A stretch of DNA of 43,994 nucleotides from Saccoglossus kowalevskii (taxonomy: Eukaryota > Hemichordata > Enteropneusta > Harrimaniidae): NCBI RefSeq assembly GCF_000003605.2, contig NW_003153751.1, positions 26,756 to 70,749 on the forward strand, given 5' to 3'. The notes beneath the pieces are model-generated. The model worked only from the letters and a program-made list of their open reading frames with translations, was not told where the DNA came from and ran no database searches. Below, one piece after another: positions 43,861 to 43,994 of this stretch (positions are counted from its first letter, which is position 1; each line of letters begins with the position of its first letter). The translations under genes were made by a program, and so were the position numbers.

Positions 43861-43994
43861 ATAACATAAAATAATTGTTGTATTTTTTTATTCTAGGCAA
43901 AATAATTACTAGTAGAATATAACAAATCAATAATTTCCGCTGTAGTCACTGAATCTGTTTGATTTGTCGAGTTTTGCTTGGGGTCAGTATATTA

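Larger units (their letters stand above)
41340..43994 (+). repeat. Tandem cassette array 2 (right edge)
   Basis: Successive units start at about 41344, 42267 and 43326 (GACATAAACATTTCTTTATT). Each holds a B exon and then A-like sequence, with introns that match array 1 closely throughout. Array 2 continues to or beyond the window edge. Exons are listed separately. Confidence 0.82.

Overview
This is a piece of animal nuclear DNA, most likely from an invertebrate. It is AT-rich, split by GT-AG introns, full of microsatellites and very rich in transposon remains: non-LTR LINEs, BEL/Pao, hAT-like and TTAA-target MITEs, and foldback elements. The gene content (rhodopsin-class GPCR, UNC5-type ZU5-UPA module, death effector domain) is metazoan. 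I cannot fix the phylum from sequence alone; a marine bilaterian such as a lancelet, hemichordate, lophophorate or mollusc would fit.

Layout. 0-15 kb is mostly intergenic or intronic DNA. It holds one clear minus-strand exon of a class A GPCR (TM2-TM3, 1954-2116), two weak minus-strand exon candidates (9569-9682, 12429-12536), and many small DNA elements: a 467-bp foldback element, a long hairpin, a TIR element with an internal 200-bp tandem amplification, an hAT-like MITE with a perfect 8-bp target duplication, and a TTAA-inserted MITE family with three complete copies in 2.6 kb. 15.8-17.6 kb is a broken LINE (ORF1, then endonuclease). 17.8-18.1 kb is a minisatellite. 18.8-21.2 kb holds a 0.9-kb direct repeat. 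22.3-22.6 kb is a minus-strand LINE tail. 23.4 kb has an 87-N assembly gap. 25.7-27.3 kb holds a BEL/Pao integrase remnant and probable LTR pieces.

28.1-40.4 kb (+) is the main gene. I can build a phase-consistent model: a short first exon, small cassette exons (type A 114 nt, type B 69 nt, all phase 1-1) rich in Lys/Thr with a KRKRK basic cluster, then ZU5 (617-nt exon), UPA (two phase 0 exons after the ZU5 exon), an acidic linker exon, a 57-nt micro-exon and a terminal exon. The last two together encode a domain that reads as a death effector domain. Known ZU5-UPA proteins (UNC5, PIDD, ankyrins) end in a death domain, so ZU5-UPA-DED is an unusual architecture. A LINE 3' end, several microsatellites and a possible alternative terminal exon that would remove the DED lie in its introns.

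41.3-44.0 kb contains a second tandem array of the same A/B cassette, with some copies intact and others broken. This suggests that a second, paralogous ZU5 gene begins beyond the right edge, or that the cassette is itself a spreading tandem unit. The strongest findings are the ZU5-UPA-DED architecture and the tandemly amplified phase 1-1 two-exon cassette.
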